From contig NZ_JZUE01000012.1 in the NCBI RefSeq assembly GCF_000969605.1, positions 163,833 through 227,832 on the forward strand: a stretch of 64,000 bases of DNA. Reading direction: 5' to 3'. The notes below the pieces were generated by a model. That model worked only from the letters and a program-made list of their open reading frames with translations. It had not been told where the DNA came from and did not search any database. Source of the DNA: Aquincola tertiaricarbonis (GTDB lineage Bacteria; Pseudomonadota; Gammaproteobacteria; Burkholderiales; Burkholderiaceae_C). Within the stretch, counting starts at the first letter, position 1, and each line of letters starts with the position of its first letter. A program made the translations under genes and the position numbers. This document shows positions 47,403-56,422 of this stretch, in pieces.

Positions 47403-48551
47403 ATGATGCACGACTTCCTCGCGAACAACCGCGACGAACTGGTGGCGAGGTGCAAGGCCAAGGTGGCAGCCCGACCGGGGCGCAAGGCCTCGGACCATCA
47501 ACTGCAGAACGGCGTCCCGCTGTTCCTGGAACAGCTGCGCCAGACGCTGGTGGCCGAGGATGCGCAGGAAGGCGGCGAAAGCCTGCGCATTTCCGGCGGA
47601 TCGGGCGGCACCTCCCCTGCGACGACGGAGATCGGCGTCAGCGCGACGGCGCATGGCAAGGCCCTGCTGGGCCTGGGCTACAGCGTGAACCAGGTGGTGC
47701 ATGACTACGGCGACCTGTGCCAGGCCATCACCGAGCTGGCCTTCGAGCGGGATGCGCCGTTCTCGATCCCCGAGTTCAAGACACTCAACCGCTGCCTGGA
47801 CAACGCCATCGCCGATGCGGTGACCGCCTTCAGCCTGCAGCGCGACGCCCTGCAGGTGCATGCATCGGCCGTGGAGGCGAATGAACGCTTCGGCTTCCTG
47901 GTGCATGAGCTGCGCAATGCCTTGCATGCCGCCAGCCTGGCGGTCACCGCGATGCAGCAGGGCAGCCTGCCCGTCTCGGGCGCCACCGGTGCGGTGCTCA
48001 AGCGCAGCCTGGCCTTCATGCGGCAGCTGCTGGAGACCTCGCTGACCGACGTGCGGGCCGGCGGGCAGCTGCCGGTGCCGACCACCATCTTCTCGGTGGC
48101 CGACTTCATCGCCGATGTGCAGCATGGCGCACAGCTCGACGCGGATGCGCGCGGCGCGGTGCTGGTGGTGGAGCCGGTGGACCCTGCGCTGCAGGTGGAG
48201 GCCAACCGCACGCTGGCGCACGGCGCCCTGGTCAACCTGCTGGGCAACGCCTTCAAGTTCACCCATGCGCACACCACGGTGCACCTGCGGGTGCAGGCGG
48301 CCGATGGCCAGGTGCGCATCGCGGTCGAGGACCATTGCGGCGGCCTGCCGCCGAACTACCGCACGACGCTGTTCCGCTCGTTCGCGCAGCTCGGCAAGGA
48401 CCGCTCGGGCCTGGGCCTGGGCCTGTCGATCGCCCGGCAGGACGTGCAGGCGATGGGCGGCACGCTGACGGTGGACAACATGCCCGGCGTGGGCTGCGTG
48501 TTCACGATCGGGCTGCGGCGGGTGGAGCCCGAGGGCGTGCCCGGCGGGTGA
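47403..48551 (+). CDS. Cytoplasmic histidine kinase with RsbRD-like N-terminal domain
   Basis: A 382-residue soluble kinase. Residues 3-150 (HDFLANNRDELVARCKAKVA and later ALLGLGYSVNQVVHDYGDLC) match the RsbRD N-terminal sensor domain known from stressosome-type proteins. A short phosphoacceptor segment FGFLVHELRNALHAA (His168) and an ATPase domain with NLLGNAFKFTHAH and RSGLGLGLSIARQ follow. The start is placed at the MMHDF pair; the frame extends upstream into the hydratase gene. No receiver partner is adjacent. Confidence 0.88.
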   Translation: MMHDFLANNRDELVARCKAKVAARPGRKASDHQLQNGVPLFLEQLRQTLVAEDAQEGGESLRISGGSGGTSPATTEIGVSATAHGKALLGLGYSVNQVVHDYGDLCQAITELAFERDAPFSIPEFKTLNRCLDNAIADAVTAFSLQRDALQVHASAVEANERFGFLVHELRNALHAASLAVTAMQQGSLPVSGATGAVLKRSLAFMRQLLETSLTDVRAGGQLPVPTTIFSVADFIADVQHGAQLDADARGAVLVVEPVDPALQVEANRTLAHGALVNLLGNAFKFTHAHTTVHLRVQAADGQVRIAVEDHCGGLPPNYRTTLFRSFAQLGKDRSGLGLGLSIARQDVQAMGGTLTVDNMPGVGCVFTIGLRRVEPEGVPGG

Positions 48552-48593
48552 CCGAGAATCACCCGCTTCACGGCTGGTGCCGTCAGCCCGCTC

Positions 48594-49646
48594 ATGACCG
48601 ACCCCCACTACACGACCTTGCCGCCCTGGCCCAACGCCTATCCCGCCAGCGGCGCCAGCGCCACGCTCAAGCGCCTCAACGAGGACTTCAGCGTGACCGA
48701 GCTGCCGCTGCAGCCGCCGTCCGGTACGGGCGAACACCTCTGGCTGGAAGTGGAGAAGAACGGCGCCAACACCGCCTTCGTCGCCCAGCAGCTGGCCGAG
48801 GCCGCCGGCGTGCAGGAACGCGACGTGGGCTATGCCGGCCTCAAGGATCGCTACGCCATCACCCGCCAGTGGTTCAGCCTCTACCTGCCCAAGGGCGAGA
48901 TGCCCGACCTCACGCGGCTGCAGCATCCGGAATTCAAGGTGCTGGGCCAGAGCCGCCATGTGAAGAAGCTGCGCCCCGGCGACCTGCAGGGCAACCGGTT
49001 CCGCATCGTGCTGCGCGACGTGGCCGGCGACCGCGAGGCCATCGAGGCCAACCTGAAGGCCGTGGCCTCGCAGGGCGTGCCCAACTACTTCGGCGCCCAG
49101 CGCTTTGGCCATGACGGCGGCAACGTCGAGCAGGGCCGGGCCATGCTGGCGCGCGAGATCCGCGTGCGCCATCCGAAGAAGAAGGGCATCTACCTGTCGG
49201 CGGTGCGCTCCTTCGTCTTCAACGAAGTGCTGGCGCTGCGGATCCAGCAAGGCCTGTGGGGCCAGACCCTGCCCGGCGACGTGATGGACGAGGCGGGCCG
49301 GCCCACCGGGCCGCTGTGGGGTCGGGGCCGCGTGGCCACCACCGACCAGGCGCAGGCGCTGGAAAACGGTGTGGCCGAACGTCACGCCACCTTGTGCAAC
49401 GGCATGGAACACGCCGGCCTGGACCAGGAACGCCGCGCCCTGGTGGCAAGCCCGGTGGACCTGGCGTGGGAATGGCCGCAGGCCGACCAGCTCGTGCTGG
49501 CGTTCTCGCTGCCCGCGGGCAATTACGCCACGTCGGTGCTGAACGAGATCCTGCGCACCACGGAGCCTGAGCGTCATGGGGAGGAGGCGTCGTCCGCGTC
49601 CGATCCGTCGATGCCTTCAAGCCCGGCCATGAGCTCCGTCGACTGA
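48594..49646 (+). CDS. truD: tRNA pseudouridine synthase D (tRNA U13)
   Basis: A 350-residue TruD enzyme that makes pseudouridine 13 in tRNA. The catalytic Asp85 is in VGYAGLKDRYAIT, with the family motifs LKRLNEDFSVTELPL, RPGDLQGNRFRIVLRD and VPNYFGAQRFGHDGGNV. The C-terminal 20 residues are Ser/Pro-rich and overlap the convergent dehydrogenase gene by 30 bases. The gene stands alone. Confidence 0.96.
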   Translation: MTDPHYTTLPPWPNAYPASGASATLKRLNEDFSVTELPLQPPSGTGEHLWLEVEKNGANTAFVAQQLAEAAGVQERDVGYAGLKDRYAITRQWFSLYLPKGEMPDLTRLQHPEFKVLGQSRHVKKLRPGDLQGNRFRIVLRDVAGDREAIEANLKAVASQGVPNYFGAQRFGHDGGNVEQGRAMLAREIRVRHPKKKGIYLSAVRSFVFNEVLALRIQQGLWGQTLPGDVMDEAGRPTGPLWGRGRVATTDQAQALENGVAERHATLCNGMEHAGLDQERRALVASPVDLAWEWPQADQLVLAFSLPAGNYATSVLNEILRTTEPERHGEEASSASDPSMPSSPAMSSVD

Positions 49647-50618
49647 CAGGTTCACGCCGTTGCGCACGCCCTCCCCGCGCAGCACCCTCACCACCTCGTC
49701 CGCCGCGCCGTCGCTCATCGCCGCCATGCTCTCCTCCGTGAGCCCGGCGGCATGCGGCGTCAGCAGCACATTCGGCAGCGTCAACAAGGCATGCCCTTCA
49801 GGCAGGGGCTGCTGCACGAACACGTCCAGCGCCGCCCCCGCGATGCGCTGCCCGCGCAGCGCGTCCACCAGCGCGGCCTCGTCCACGATGGCGCCGCGCG
49901 ACACGTTGACCAGCAGCGCATCCCGCCGCAGCAGGCCGATGCGCCGCGCATCGAGCAGCCCGCGCGTGGCCTCGGTCAGCGGGCAGGTCAGCACCACGAA
50001 GCGGCTGCGCGCCAGCAGCTCGTCCAGCGCGCAGCCTTCGACGAATGCCGGCAGCCCCTCCAGGCGCCGCTGGTGCCCCAGCACCTGCATGCGGTAGCCG
50101 TGGTGCGCGATCTCGGCCACGCGCAGGCCGATGCTGCCCACGCCCACGATGCCGATGGTCTGCCGCGCCAGTTCGCCCGCGCCGTCGGCCAGCGCGCGGC
50201 TGGCGGCCCAGCCTTCGCTGTGCAGCAGCGCATCCATGCGGTGCTGCCGGCGCAGCAGCACGCCTAGCGCGGTGATCACATGCTCGGCCACCGCCTGCCG
50301 GTTGCTGCCGGGCACGTTGGCCACCGGAATGCCACGGGCCGTGGCCGCGGCCACCGGGATCATGTCCACGCCCACGCCCGGGCGCACGATGGCGCGCAGC
50401 CGGGGCGCATGGTCCAGCAGGTCGGCGGGCAGGTTGGATCGCACCACCAGCACGTCGGCGTCGCGCACCAGGCGCCGGAGGGTGTCGGGCTGGGTGTCCG
50501 GCACCAGCCGCACCTCGGCCACCGCTTCGATGCGCTGGCGGGCCGGTGCGTGCAGCGGGCCCGTGAGCAGCACCAGCGGGCGGCGCCCGGGTTCGCCTGC
50601 AGCCGCCGGCGCCGTCAT
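49617..50618 (-). CDS. D-isomer-specific 2-hydroxyacid dehydrogenase
   Basis: A 333-residue NAD(P)-dependent dehydrogenase. The Rossmann motif is GIVGVGSIGLRVAEIA; catalytic Arg lies near LLVNVSRGAIVDE and the acid-base His in TPHAAGLTE. It resembles phosphoglycerate/glyoxylate-reductase-like enzymes, but the substrate is unknown. Its ATG overlaps the Bug stop (ATGA), so it ends a four-gene catabolic operon. Confidence 0.92.
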   Translation of the reverse strand: MTAPAAAGEPGRRPLVLLTGPLHAPARQRIEAVAEVRLVPDTQPDTLRRLVRDADVLVVRSNLPADLLDHAPRLRAIVRPGVGVDMIPVAAATARGIPVANVPGSNRQAVAEHVITALGVLLRRQHRMDALLHSEGWAASRALADGAGELARQTIGIVGVGSIGLRVAEIAHHGYRMQVLGHQRRLEGLPAFVEGCALDELLARSRFVVLTCPLTEATRGLLDARRIGLLRRDALLVNVSRGAIVDEAALVDALRGQRIAGAALDVFVQQPLPEGHALLTLPNVLLTPHAAGLTEESMAAMSDGAADEVVRVLRGEGVRNGVNLSVDGAHGRA

Positions 50619-51631
50619 TCGGGCGTCACCCCGGCGTCCTGCACCACCTTGCTCCACTTGGCCATCTGGTCCTTCAGGTAGGCCGCGAACTGCGGTGCGC
50701 TGCTGCCGATGGCATCCACGCCTTGGGCTGCGAACTTCTCCTTCACGTCGGGGCTGTGCAGGGCCTTGACGATCTCGGTGTTCAGCTTGTCCAGGATGGG
50801 CTGCGGCACGCCGGCCGGCGCGGCAAAGCCGAACCACACGTCCACCTCGTAGCCCGGGACGCCGGCTTCGGCCACGGTGGGCACGCCAGGCGCATGCGGC
50901 GTGGGCTTGGGCGTGCTCACGGCCAGCGCCTTGAGCTTGCCGGCCTTCACATGCTGGATGACGTTGGGGATGTTGTCGAACATCACGCCCACCTGGCCGC
51001 CGATCAGGTCGGTGACGGCCGGGCCGCTGCCCTTGTAGGGCACGTGGGTGATGTCCACGCCGGCCATCTGCTTGAACTTCTCCATCGACAGGTGGTTGGA
51101 CGAACCGGTGCCGGTGGAGGCGTAGTTGATGGTGCCCGGCTTGGCCTTGGCCAGGGCCAGCAGCTCGGCCACGCTGTTCACCGGCAGCGCCGCATTCACC
51201 ACCAGCAGGTTGGGCGTGCTGGCCGCCAGCGTGATGGGCGCGAAGTCCTTCACCGGGTCGTAGGGCAGCTTCTTGAAGATGGCCTGGTTGACCGCGAACG
51301 CAAACGGCGTGACGAAGAGCGTGTAGCCGTCGGGCGCCGACTTGGCCGCCGCATCGGTGCCGATGAGGGTGCCGCCGCCGGGCTTGTTCTCCACCGTCAC
51401 CGTCTGGCCCCAGGCGGCCTGCAGCTTGGCGCCCACGGTACGCGCCAGCGTGTCGTTGAAGCCGCCCGGCGGGTACGGCACGATGATGCGGATGGGCCTG
51501 GCGGGGTACGCCGCGGCAGTGGCCGGGCCCTGGGCCGCGGCGGGCAGCGTGGCGGCGCCGGTGGCCGCGGCGATCATCAGGGCCAGCAGGCCGATGCGGC
51601 GCCGGGCGGGGAACGAGGTCGCTTGGGGCAT
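50615..51631 (-). CDS. Bug-family (TctC) tripartite tricarboxylate receptor
   Basis: A 338-residue solute receptor. Signal peptide RRRIGLLALMIAAATGAATL, then PIRIIVPYPPGGFNDTLAR, VENKPGGGTLIGTDAAAK and VPYKGSGPAVTDLIGGQVGV. It sits with a dehydratase, a DHDPS-like enzyme and a 2-hydroxyacid dehydrogenase, so a sugar acid is a plausible ligand. No TctAB partner is near. The start follows a CGGAGACAAGC ribosome-site leader. Confidence 0.93.
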   Translation of the reverse strand: MPQATSFPARRRIGLLALMIAAATGAATLPAAAQGPATAAAYPARPIRIIVPYPPGGFNDTLARTVGAKLQAAWGQTVTVENKPGGGTLIGTDAAAKSAPDGYTLFVTPFAFAVNQAIFKKLPYDPVKDFAPITLAASTPNLLVVNAALPVNSVAELLALAKAKPGTINYASTGTGSSNHLSMEKFKQMAGVDITHVPYKGSGPAVTDLIGGQVGVMFDNIPNVIQHVKAGKLKALAVSTPKPTPHAPGVPTVAEAGVPGYEVDVWFGFAAPAGVPQPILDKLNTEIVKALHSPDVKEKFAAQGVDAIGSSAPQFAAYLKDQMAKWSKVVQDAGVTPE

Positions 51632-51695
51632 GTGCTTGTCTCCGGTGGTGCGGGGGTGTCGCGGCCGCATCTGGCGGCGGCCGTCGGGGGGTGCT

Positions 51696-52850
51696 TCAGA
51701 TGTAGCCGGGGCCCTCCACCGGCGGGTAGGCCGAGAGGAAGGCTTCGTCCACCTCCACGCCGATGCCCGGCGCCTCCAGCGGGCGCACGCAGCCGTCGCG
51801 GTTGATCTGGAAGGGCCGGCTCACCAGGCTGTCGCGGTAGAGGTTGTTCTTCGACACGTCGCCCTCGAAGTAGCCGCCGTTGTCGATGGCCGCCAGGAAG
51901 TGGATGGACGCCGCCATGTTGATGCCGGTCATGCAGGTGTGCGGATTGATCGGCAGCTTGTAGGCCGAGGCCATGGCCGCGATGCGCAGCAGTTCGGTGA
52001 TGCCGCCGGCCTTCGACAGGTCGGGCTGCAGGATGGTGATGTCGCCATCCTCGATCACGCGGCTGAACTCGTAGCGGGTGAAGTGGTTCTCGCCCGCGGC
52101 CAGCGGCACCCGGCCGTAGCCACGCGCCAGCTTGTAGCTGCGGTGGTCGTGCGGCGCGAAGGGTTCCTCCAGCCAGGCCACGCCCAGCGCGTCGAAGCCG
52201 GGCATGGCCTGGCGGGCGTCGTTCAGGTCGTAGCCGGTGTTGGCGTCCACCAGGATGGTGACCTCGTCGCCCACCGCCTCCCGCACCGCCTTCACCCGCT
52301 GCAGGTCGCGCGCCGGGCTGTCGCCCACGCGCAGCTTGATGGCCTTGTAGCCGGCCTCGATGTGGGGCAGCGCCTCGTCCACCAGCGCGGCGGGGTCCTG
52401 GAAGCCCAGCGACACGCCGCCCGCGTAGGCCGGCACCGGCTTGGCCGATCCGCCCAGCAGCTTGTACAGCGGCCAGCCCACGGCCTTGCCGCGGATGTCC
52501 CACAGCGCCAGGTCGATGCCGCTCATCGCCATGGCGCAGCCGGCGCCCACGCCGTGGCTGGCCAGCTGCTTCCAGTAGATGCGGTCCCACACGCCCACCA
52601 CGTCGGTGGCGTCCATGCCCACGGCCAGCTGCCGCAGCGTGGTGTTGACCAGCTGTGCCACCGCGGTGTGGGCCTTGCCGTGGTGCGATTCGCCCCAGCC
52701 GACCAGGCCGCTGTCGGTGGTGACCTTGACCACCACGGCGTCTTTCTTCACCGCGCGGCCCATGCCCAGCTGCACCGAGTTCTCGGGCGCGATGGGAAAG
52801 GACACGGCAAAGGCCTGGATGTCGCGGATGCGGTGTGCGGGGGATGCCAT
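51696..52850 (-). CDS. Mandelate racemase / muconate-lactonising-type enolase-superfamily enzyme
   Basis: A 384-residue TIM-barrel enzyme that removes the proton alpha to a carboxylate. Metal ligands are Asp202 (VDANTGYD), Glu228 (AWLEEPFAPHD) and Glu254 (AAGENHF). The base on one face is the K-x-R of AIKLRVG (Lys172), on the other the His304-Asp277 dyad (NPHTC and PDLSKAGG), which places it in the mandelate-racemase subgroup, mostly acid-sugar dehydratases. AAGGAGA precedes the start; the window-wide palindrome lies 20 bases upstream. Confidence 0.92.
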   Translation of the reverse strand: MASPAHRIRDIQAFAVSFPIAPENSVQLGMGRAVKKDAVVVKVTTDSGLVGWGESHHGKAHTAVAQLVNTTLRQLAVGMDATDVVGVWDRIYWKQLASHGVGAGCAMAMSGIDLALWDIRGKAVGWPLYKLLGGSAKPVPAYAGGVSLGFQDPAALVDEALPHIEAGYKAIKLRVGDSPARDLQRVKAVREAVGDEVTILVDANTGYDLNDARQAMPGFDALGVAWLEEPFAPHDHRSYKLARGYGRVPLAAGENHFTRYEFSRVIEDGDITILQPDLSKAGGITELLRIAAMASAYKLPINPHTCMTGINMAASIHFLAAIDNGGYFEGDVSKNNLYRDSLVSRPFQINRDGCVRPLEAPGIGVEVDEAFLSAYPPVEGPGYI

Positions 52851-52869
52851 CGGTCTCGTCTCCTTCTTG

Positions 52870-52883
52870 CTTGTCTGGACAGG
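52870..52883. repeat. 14-bp palindromic element, copy 3 (before the enolase-superfamily gene)
   Basis: On the minus strand CCTGTCCAGACAAG, 12 of 14 matches to CTTGTCTAGACAAG, in the short gap between the DHDPS-like stop (52885) and the enolase-family start (52850). Confidence 0.6.
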
Positions 52884-52884
52884 T

Positions 52885-53973
52885 TCAGGCCAGGTAGCCG
52901 CGCTGCGGCATCAGCCCATGGGTGCGCAGTGCCTGGCCGGCCTGCTCGATCAGTCCGGCCGGCAGCTGCTGGCCGGAGTGCAGCCGCGGGCCGGCGATGC
53001 GGCCGGCCTCGGGCCCGTGGGCCATGTAGTGGTCCAGTGCCTTGTTGGCATTGGTGAAGGCATTGCCGTAGGGCAGCGCGGCGGCGGCGCCGAACACTGC
53101 ATCGGCCACCGCCTCGATGCGGGCGGACAAGGCGTCGGCCTCGGGCTGGCGGCCGGCCTGCACATGGCCGATCAGTTCGGCCAGCTGCGGCCCGAAGACG
53201 TTGGCGGTGCTGAGCAGGAAGCCGTCGTAGTCGCCACCGGCCAGCGCCAAGTGCCGGCTGTAGCCGCCTTCGGCGCCGCGCACCAGGAAGGCCTGGCGGA
53301 AGCCCGCTGCCGCCACCCGGTCGGCGCCGCTGGTGTCCTTGAGCATCAGCAGGTTGGCATGGCGGTCGGCCAGCGCCGCCACGGTCTGCGGCGCCATCTC
53401 GTTGCCGGTGACCTGCGGCAGCTGGTACAGCGCGATGGGCAGGCCCGTGGCCAGCACCGCATCCAGCGCCGCCAGCAGCTCGGGCTGCGTCAGGTGCTCG
53501 CCCTGGGGCGGGCACACGGTGAAGCCGCACACGCCGCTGGCGCGCAGCACGTCGGCATCGCCGGCGGCTGCGTCGGGCGCCCGCCGGCGCAGCCAGGCCA
53601 TGTGCTGCTGCAGCGCGGCCAGCACCCCGGCCGTGGTGGTCTTGAGCACGCCCACCAGCAGCTGCAGGCCCCGCGGCTTCGCCTCGTCGGCCAGCAGGTC
53701 CAGCAGCGCGCGGGCTTCGGTGTCCGAGAGCTGCCAGCCGTCGCCGGTGGAGCCCGGCACCAGCAGGCCCTTCACATGCGGCTGGAGGAAGCGCAGATGC
53801 GCGCGCAGCCGTTCGGCGTCGATGGCGCCGGATGCGGTGTAGGGCGTGAGCAGCGGACACCACAGCCGTGGCACGCCGTCGGGCAGCAGGCGCCGCAGCC
53901 AGGCGGCACGGGCAGGTTGCAGGCGGTCGAGCGCATCGGCGGCCGGCGGCAGGGGGTTCGGGTGGGAAGGCAT
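52885..53973 (-). CDS. Dihydrodipicolinate synthase/N-acetylneuraminate lyase family protein
   Basis: A 362-residue class I aldolase/dehydratase. The Schiff-base Lys212 is in LLMLKDTSGADR, and LVPGSTGDGWQLSD is the substrate-carboxylate loop. Tyr183 of IALYQLPQVTG replaces the usual YN-x-P. It is longer than normal (about 300) by an N-terminal extension of 35 residues. With the adjacent dehydratase it fits a 2-keto-3-deoxy-sugar-acid route. First gene of the operon, divergent from a LysR gene. Confidence 0.9.
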   Translation of the reverse strand: MPSHPNPLPPAADALDRLQPARAAWLRRLLPDGVPRLWCPLLTPYTASGAIDAERLRAHLRFLQPHVKGLLVPGSTGDGWQLSDTEARALLDLLADEAKPRGLQLLVGVLKTTTAGVLAALQQHMAWLRRRAPDAAAGDADVLRASGVCGFTVCPPQGEHLTQPELLAALDAVLATGLPIALYQLPQVTGNEMAPQTVAALADRHANLLMLKDTSGADRVAAAGFRQAFLVRGAEGGYSRHLALAGGDYDGFLLSTANVFGPQLAELIGHVQAGRQPEADALSARIEAVADAVFGAAAALPYGNAFTNANKALDHYMAHGPEAGRIAGPRLHSGQQLPAGLIEQAGQALRTHGLMPQRGYLA

Positions 53974-54009
53974 GGGCCCACTGTAGGCAGCGTCGGCCTT
54001 GCCAAAAAG

Positions 54010-54023
54010 ATATCGCAGGGTAT
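54010..54023. promoter_or_regulatory. LysR operator candidate in the divergent promoter
   Basis: ATA, eight bases, TAT in the 70-base gap between the catabolic operon and the LysR gene. A direct repeat TTTCAG-N6-TTTCAG follows. LTTR proteins usually bind such sites and control both directions. Confidence 0.4.
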
Positions 54024-54043
54024 TTCAGCTATGCTTTCAGAGC

Positions 54044-54955
54044 ATGAACCTGCATCGCATCGAAGCTTTCCTGGCGGTGGCGCAAAGCGGCAACATCTCC
54101 CGCGCCGCCACGCAGCTGGAGGTGGCGCAGTCAGTCCTCAGCCGGCACATCGCGGCGCTGGAAGCGGAACTGGGCGTGCGGCTGTTCGAGCGCACCGGCC
54201 GCGGCGTGTCGATGACCGAGGCGGGGCAGCACCTGGCGCCGCGCCTGCGCGCCGCGCTGGCCGACATGCAGCGGGCCGCGGCCGAGGCCGCCGAGGTGGG
54301 CGGCCAGCCGGGCGGCGTGGTGCGGGTGGGCATGGTGCCGGCGGCCGCGCAGCCGCTGGTGGGCATGCTCTACCGGCACGTGGCGCAGCACCATCCTCGC
54401 ATCCGGCTGCAGTTCGTCGATGGTTTCTCGCATGCGCTGGACGAGCGCCTGGCCAGCGGCGACCTGGACCTGGCGGTGATCAACCGCTTCGGCCGCATGG
54501 ACCCGCCGGGCGAGGAGCGGCTGTGCGTGGTCAACAGCCTGGTGATCGGCCCGCCGGACGCCTTTGCGCCCGACGCGCCGCCCATGGGATTCCGCCAGAT
54601 GGCGGCCCTGCCGCTGGTGCTGGCCTCACGGCCCAACGGCCTGCGCAGCGCGCTCGACCAGATCTGCCGCCGTGCCGGCGTGCAGCTGCGGGTGGAAGTG
54701 GAGGCCGACTCCATGCTGACCATGAAGGACCTGGTGTTCCGCGGCGGGCTCTACAGCGTGCTGCCCTACCAGCTGGTGCACGAGGAACTGGCCGCCGGGC
54801 GACTGAGCAGTGCCGCCATCGTGCGGCCGACGGTGCCGCGGGTGCTGACGCTGGCGATGTCCAGCCGCCAGCCGGCTTCGGCCGCGATACGCGCGGTGGC
54901 CCATGCGATCCGCGGGATCGTGCAGGCCACGCTGGTGCCCACCGTGTGGCGGTAG
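54044..54955 (+). CDS. LysR-family transcriptional regulator
   Basis: A 303-residue LTTR: HTH RIEAFLAVAQSGNISRAATQ and AQSVLSRHIAALEAELGVRLFER, then the effector domain. The start is at MNLHRIEAF. It is divergent from the DHDPS / dehydratase / Bug / dehydrogenase operon with 70 bases between, the classical arrangement for regulating it. It ends 12 bases from the convergent infA gene. Confidence 0.93.
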   Translation: MNLHRIEAFLAVAQSGNISRAATQLEVAQSVLSRHIAALEAELGVRLFERTGRGVSMTEAGQHLAPRLRAALADMQRAAAEAAEVGGQPGGVVRVGMVPAAAQPLVGMLYRHVAQHHPRIRLQFVDGFSHALDERLASGDLDLAVINRFGRMDPPGEERLCVVNSLVIGPPDAFAPDAPPMGFRQMAALPLVLASRPNGLRSALDQICRRAGVQLRVEVEADSMLTMKDLVFRGGLYSVLPYQLVHEELAAGRLSSAAIVRPTVPRVLTLAMSSRQPASAAIRAVAHAIRGIVQATLVPTVWR

Positions 54956-54967
54956 GCCCGGGGTGGC

Positions 54968-55213
54968 TCAGCGCCGGGGTGCGCCGCCGCGGTCGTCCAG
55001 GTGGCGGAAGCTGATGCGACCCTTGCTCAGGTCGTAGGGCGACAGCTCCAGCGACACGCGGTCGCCGGCCAGCACGCGGATGTGGTGCTTGCGCATCTTG
55101 CCGGCGGTGTAAGCCACGAGTTGATGGCCGTTGTCCAGCGTGACGCGGTAGCGCGAGTCGGGCAGCACTTCGGCGACGACGCCGCGCATTTCAATGAGTT
55201 CTTCCTTGGCCAT
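54968..55213 (-). CDS. infA: Translation initiation factor IF-1
   Basis: An 81-residue S1-fold (OB) protein. [40 protein letters not shown] and ILAGDRV-like [20 protein letters not shown] are the IF-1 signature; it sits in the ribosomal A site at initiation. It is about nine residues longer than the usual 72 through a charged tail ([11 protein letters not shown]). It is isolated, not in a ribosomal-protein operon; Burkholderiales often have a second infA, and this may be it. Confidence 0.95.
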   Translation of the reverse strand: MAKEELIEMRGVVAEVLPDSRYRVTLDNGHQLVAYTAGKMRKHHIRVLAGDRVSLELSPYDLSKGRISFRHLDDRGGAPRR

Positions 55214-55215
55214 GG

Positions 55216-55534
55216 GCGCTCCGTTAACAGGGTGAATCCAAACAGCACAACGGGCCAACCCGCCAGCAGCGACGGGTGCGCCCGTCGGCCGCCAGCGCGG
55301 TGGTGATCGTGTGCAGACGCCAGCCCGCGGGGCGGCTTTCGCAGAGACGACAAGAGAATCGATGAGCGGTGCGAGCATCGGCCCGTGCCTCCAAGGGAGC
55401 GGAGGGCGGGCGAGGAGACCTACGGATGGAAGGTCTTGCCTGTCTGTGGCCCCGATACTACACCTTCCGCCTACCATACACGTCTAGACAAGTTCGGCGG
55501 ATGTTGGCCGGGCCCTATCCCTACCGAGGCCGCC
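55216..55534. other. Intergenic region, 319 bases
   Basis: Divergent gap between infA and the transglutaminase-like gene. It holds the promoters of both and a copy of the 14-bp palindrome at 55479-55492. An open frame crosses the right half in line with the next gene but without family similarity. I see no RNA gene. Confidence 0.6.
55479..55492. repeat. 14-bp palindromic element, copy 4 (before the transglutaminase-like gene)
   Basis: CACGTCTAGACAAG, 12 of 14 matches, 43 bases before the next start codon, in a locally AT-richer segment. Confidence 0.6.
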
Positions 55535-56413
55535 ATGATCCACATCCAGCTGAACGTCGAGCTTTCCTATCAGGTGGAGCGCCCGGGCGCGGACTTCGTC
55601 CTGAACTTCCATCCGGCGCTCACGCCCGCGCAGGGCGTGGCCGAAGAGGTGCTCACCCTCAGCCAGCCCATCACGCCGCGGCTGGACGTGGACCCGCGCA
55701 CCCAGGGCCGCTACCTGCGGCTGCGCGCCCAGCCCGGCGAGCTGACCCTGCGCTATTCGTCGCTGGTGACCCTCACCCACCACCGCAGCGATCCATGGGG
55801 CGTGCCGGAGATCCCGGTGGCCGACCTGCCGCTGGAGGTCATCAGCTACATCTACCCCAGCCGCTACTGCCCGTCGGACCGGCTGGGGCGCTTCGCCATC
55901 TCGCAGTTCGGCCACCTGCCGCAGGGCTACCGTCGGGTGCAGGCCATCCGCGACTGGGTGCGCAACCATGTGGCCTTCACGTCCAACACCAGCAACTCCA
56001 GCACCTCGGCGCTGGACACGCTGACCGACCAGGTGGGCGTCTGCCGCGACTTCGCGCACCTGATGATCGCGCTGTGCCGTGCGCTGAGCATCCCGGCGCG
56101 CATGACCACCGGCACCGACTTCGGCGCCGACCCCACGCTGGGCCCGCCGGACTTCCATGCCTACGTGGAGGTGTACCTCGGCCACCGCTGGTACATCTTC
56201 GATCCGTCGGGCACCGCGATCCCCATGGGCCTGATTCGCATCGGCGTGGGCCGCGATGCGGCCGACGTGGCCTTCGCCACCATCTTCGGCAGCGTCAAGG
56301 GCAAGCCGCCAGTGCTGCGCGCCGTGGCCATCGAGGATGCGGTGCGGGGCTTCTCGTTGCCCTTCCACTGCATGGACGCGCTGTCGACCGACGCGGCGCT
56401 GCTGGCGGCCTGA
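55535..56413 (+). CDS. Transglutaminase-like cysteine protease-fold protein
   Basis: A 292-residue cytoplasmic protein. The catalytic triad is visible as Cys170 in DQVGVCRDFAHLMIALCR, His208 in DFHAYVEVYL and Asp223 in WYIFDPSG. The first 110 residues form the beta-rich bacterial transglutaminase N-domain (ending DLPLEVISYIYPSRYCPSD). Such proteins may be peptidases or amide hydrolases. No signal peptide. The start at MIHIQL is preferred over longer frames that lie upstream in the leader. Confidence 0.9.
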   Translation: MIHIQLNVELSYQVERPGADFVLNFHPALTPAQGVAEEVLTLSQPITPRLDVDPRTQGRYLRLRAQPGELTLRYSSLVTLTHHRSDPWGVPEIPVADLPLEVISYIYPSRYCPSDRLGRFAISQFGHLPQGYRRVQAIRDWVRNHVAFTSNTSNSSTSALDTLTDQVGVCRDFAHLMIALCRALSIPARMTTGTDFGADPTLGPPDFHAYVEVYLGHRWYIFDPSGTAIPMGLIRIGVGRDAADVAFATIFGSVKGKPPVLRAVAIEDAVRGFSLPFHCMDALSTDAALLAA

Positions 56414-56422
56414 GCCCCCCGC

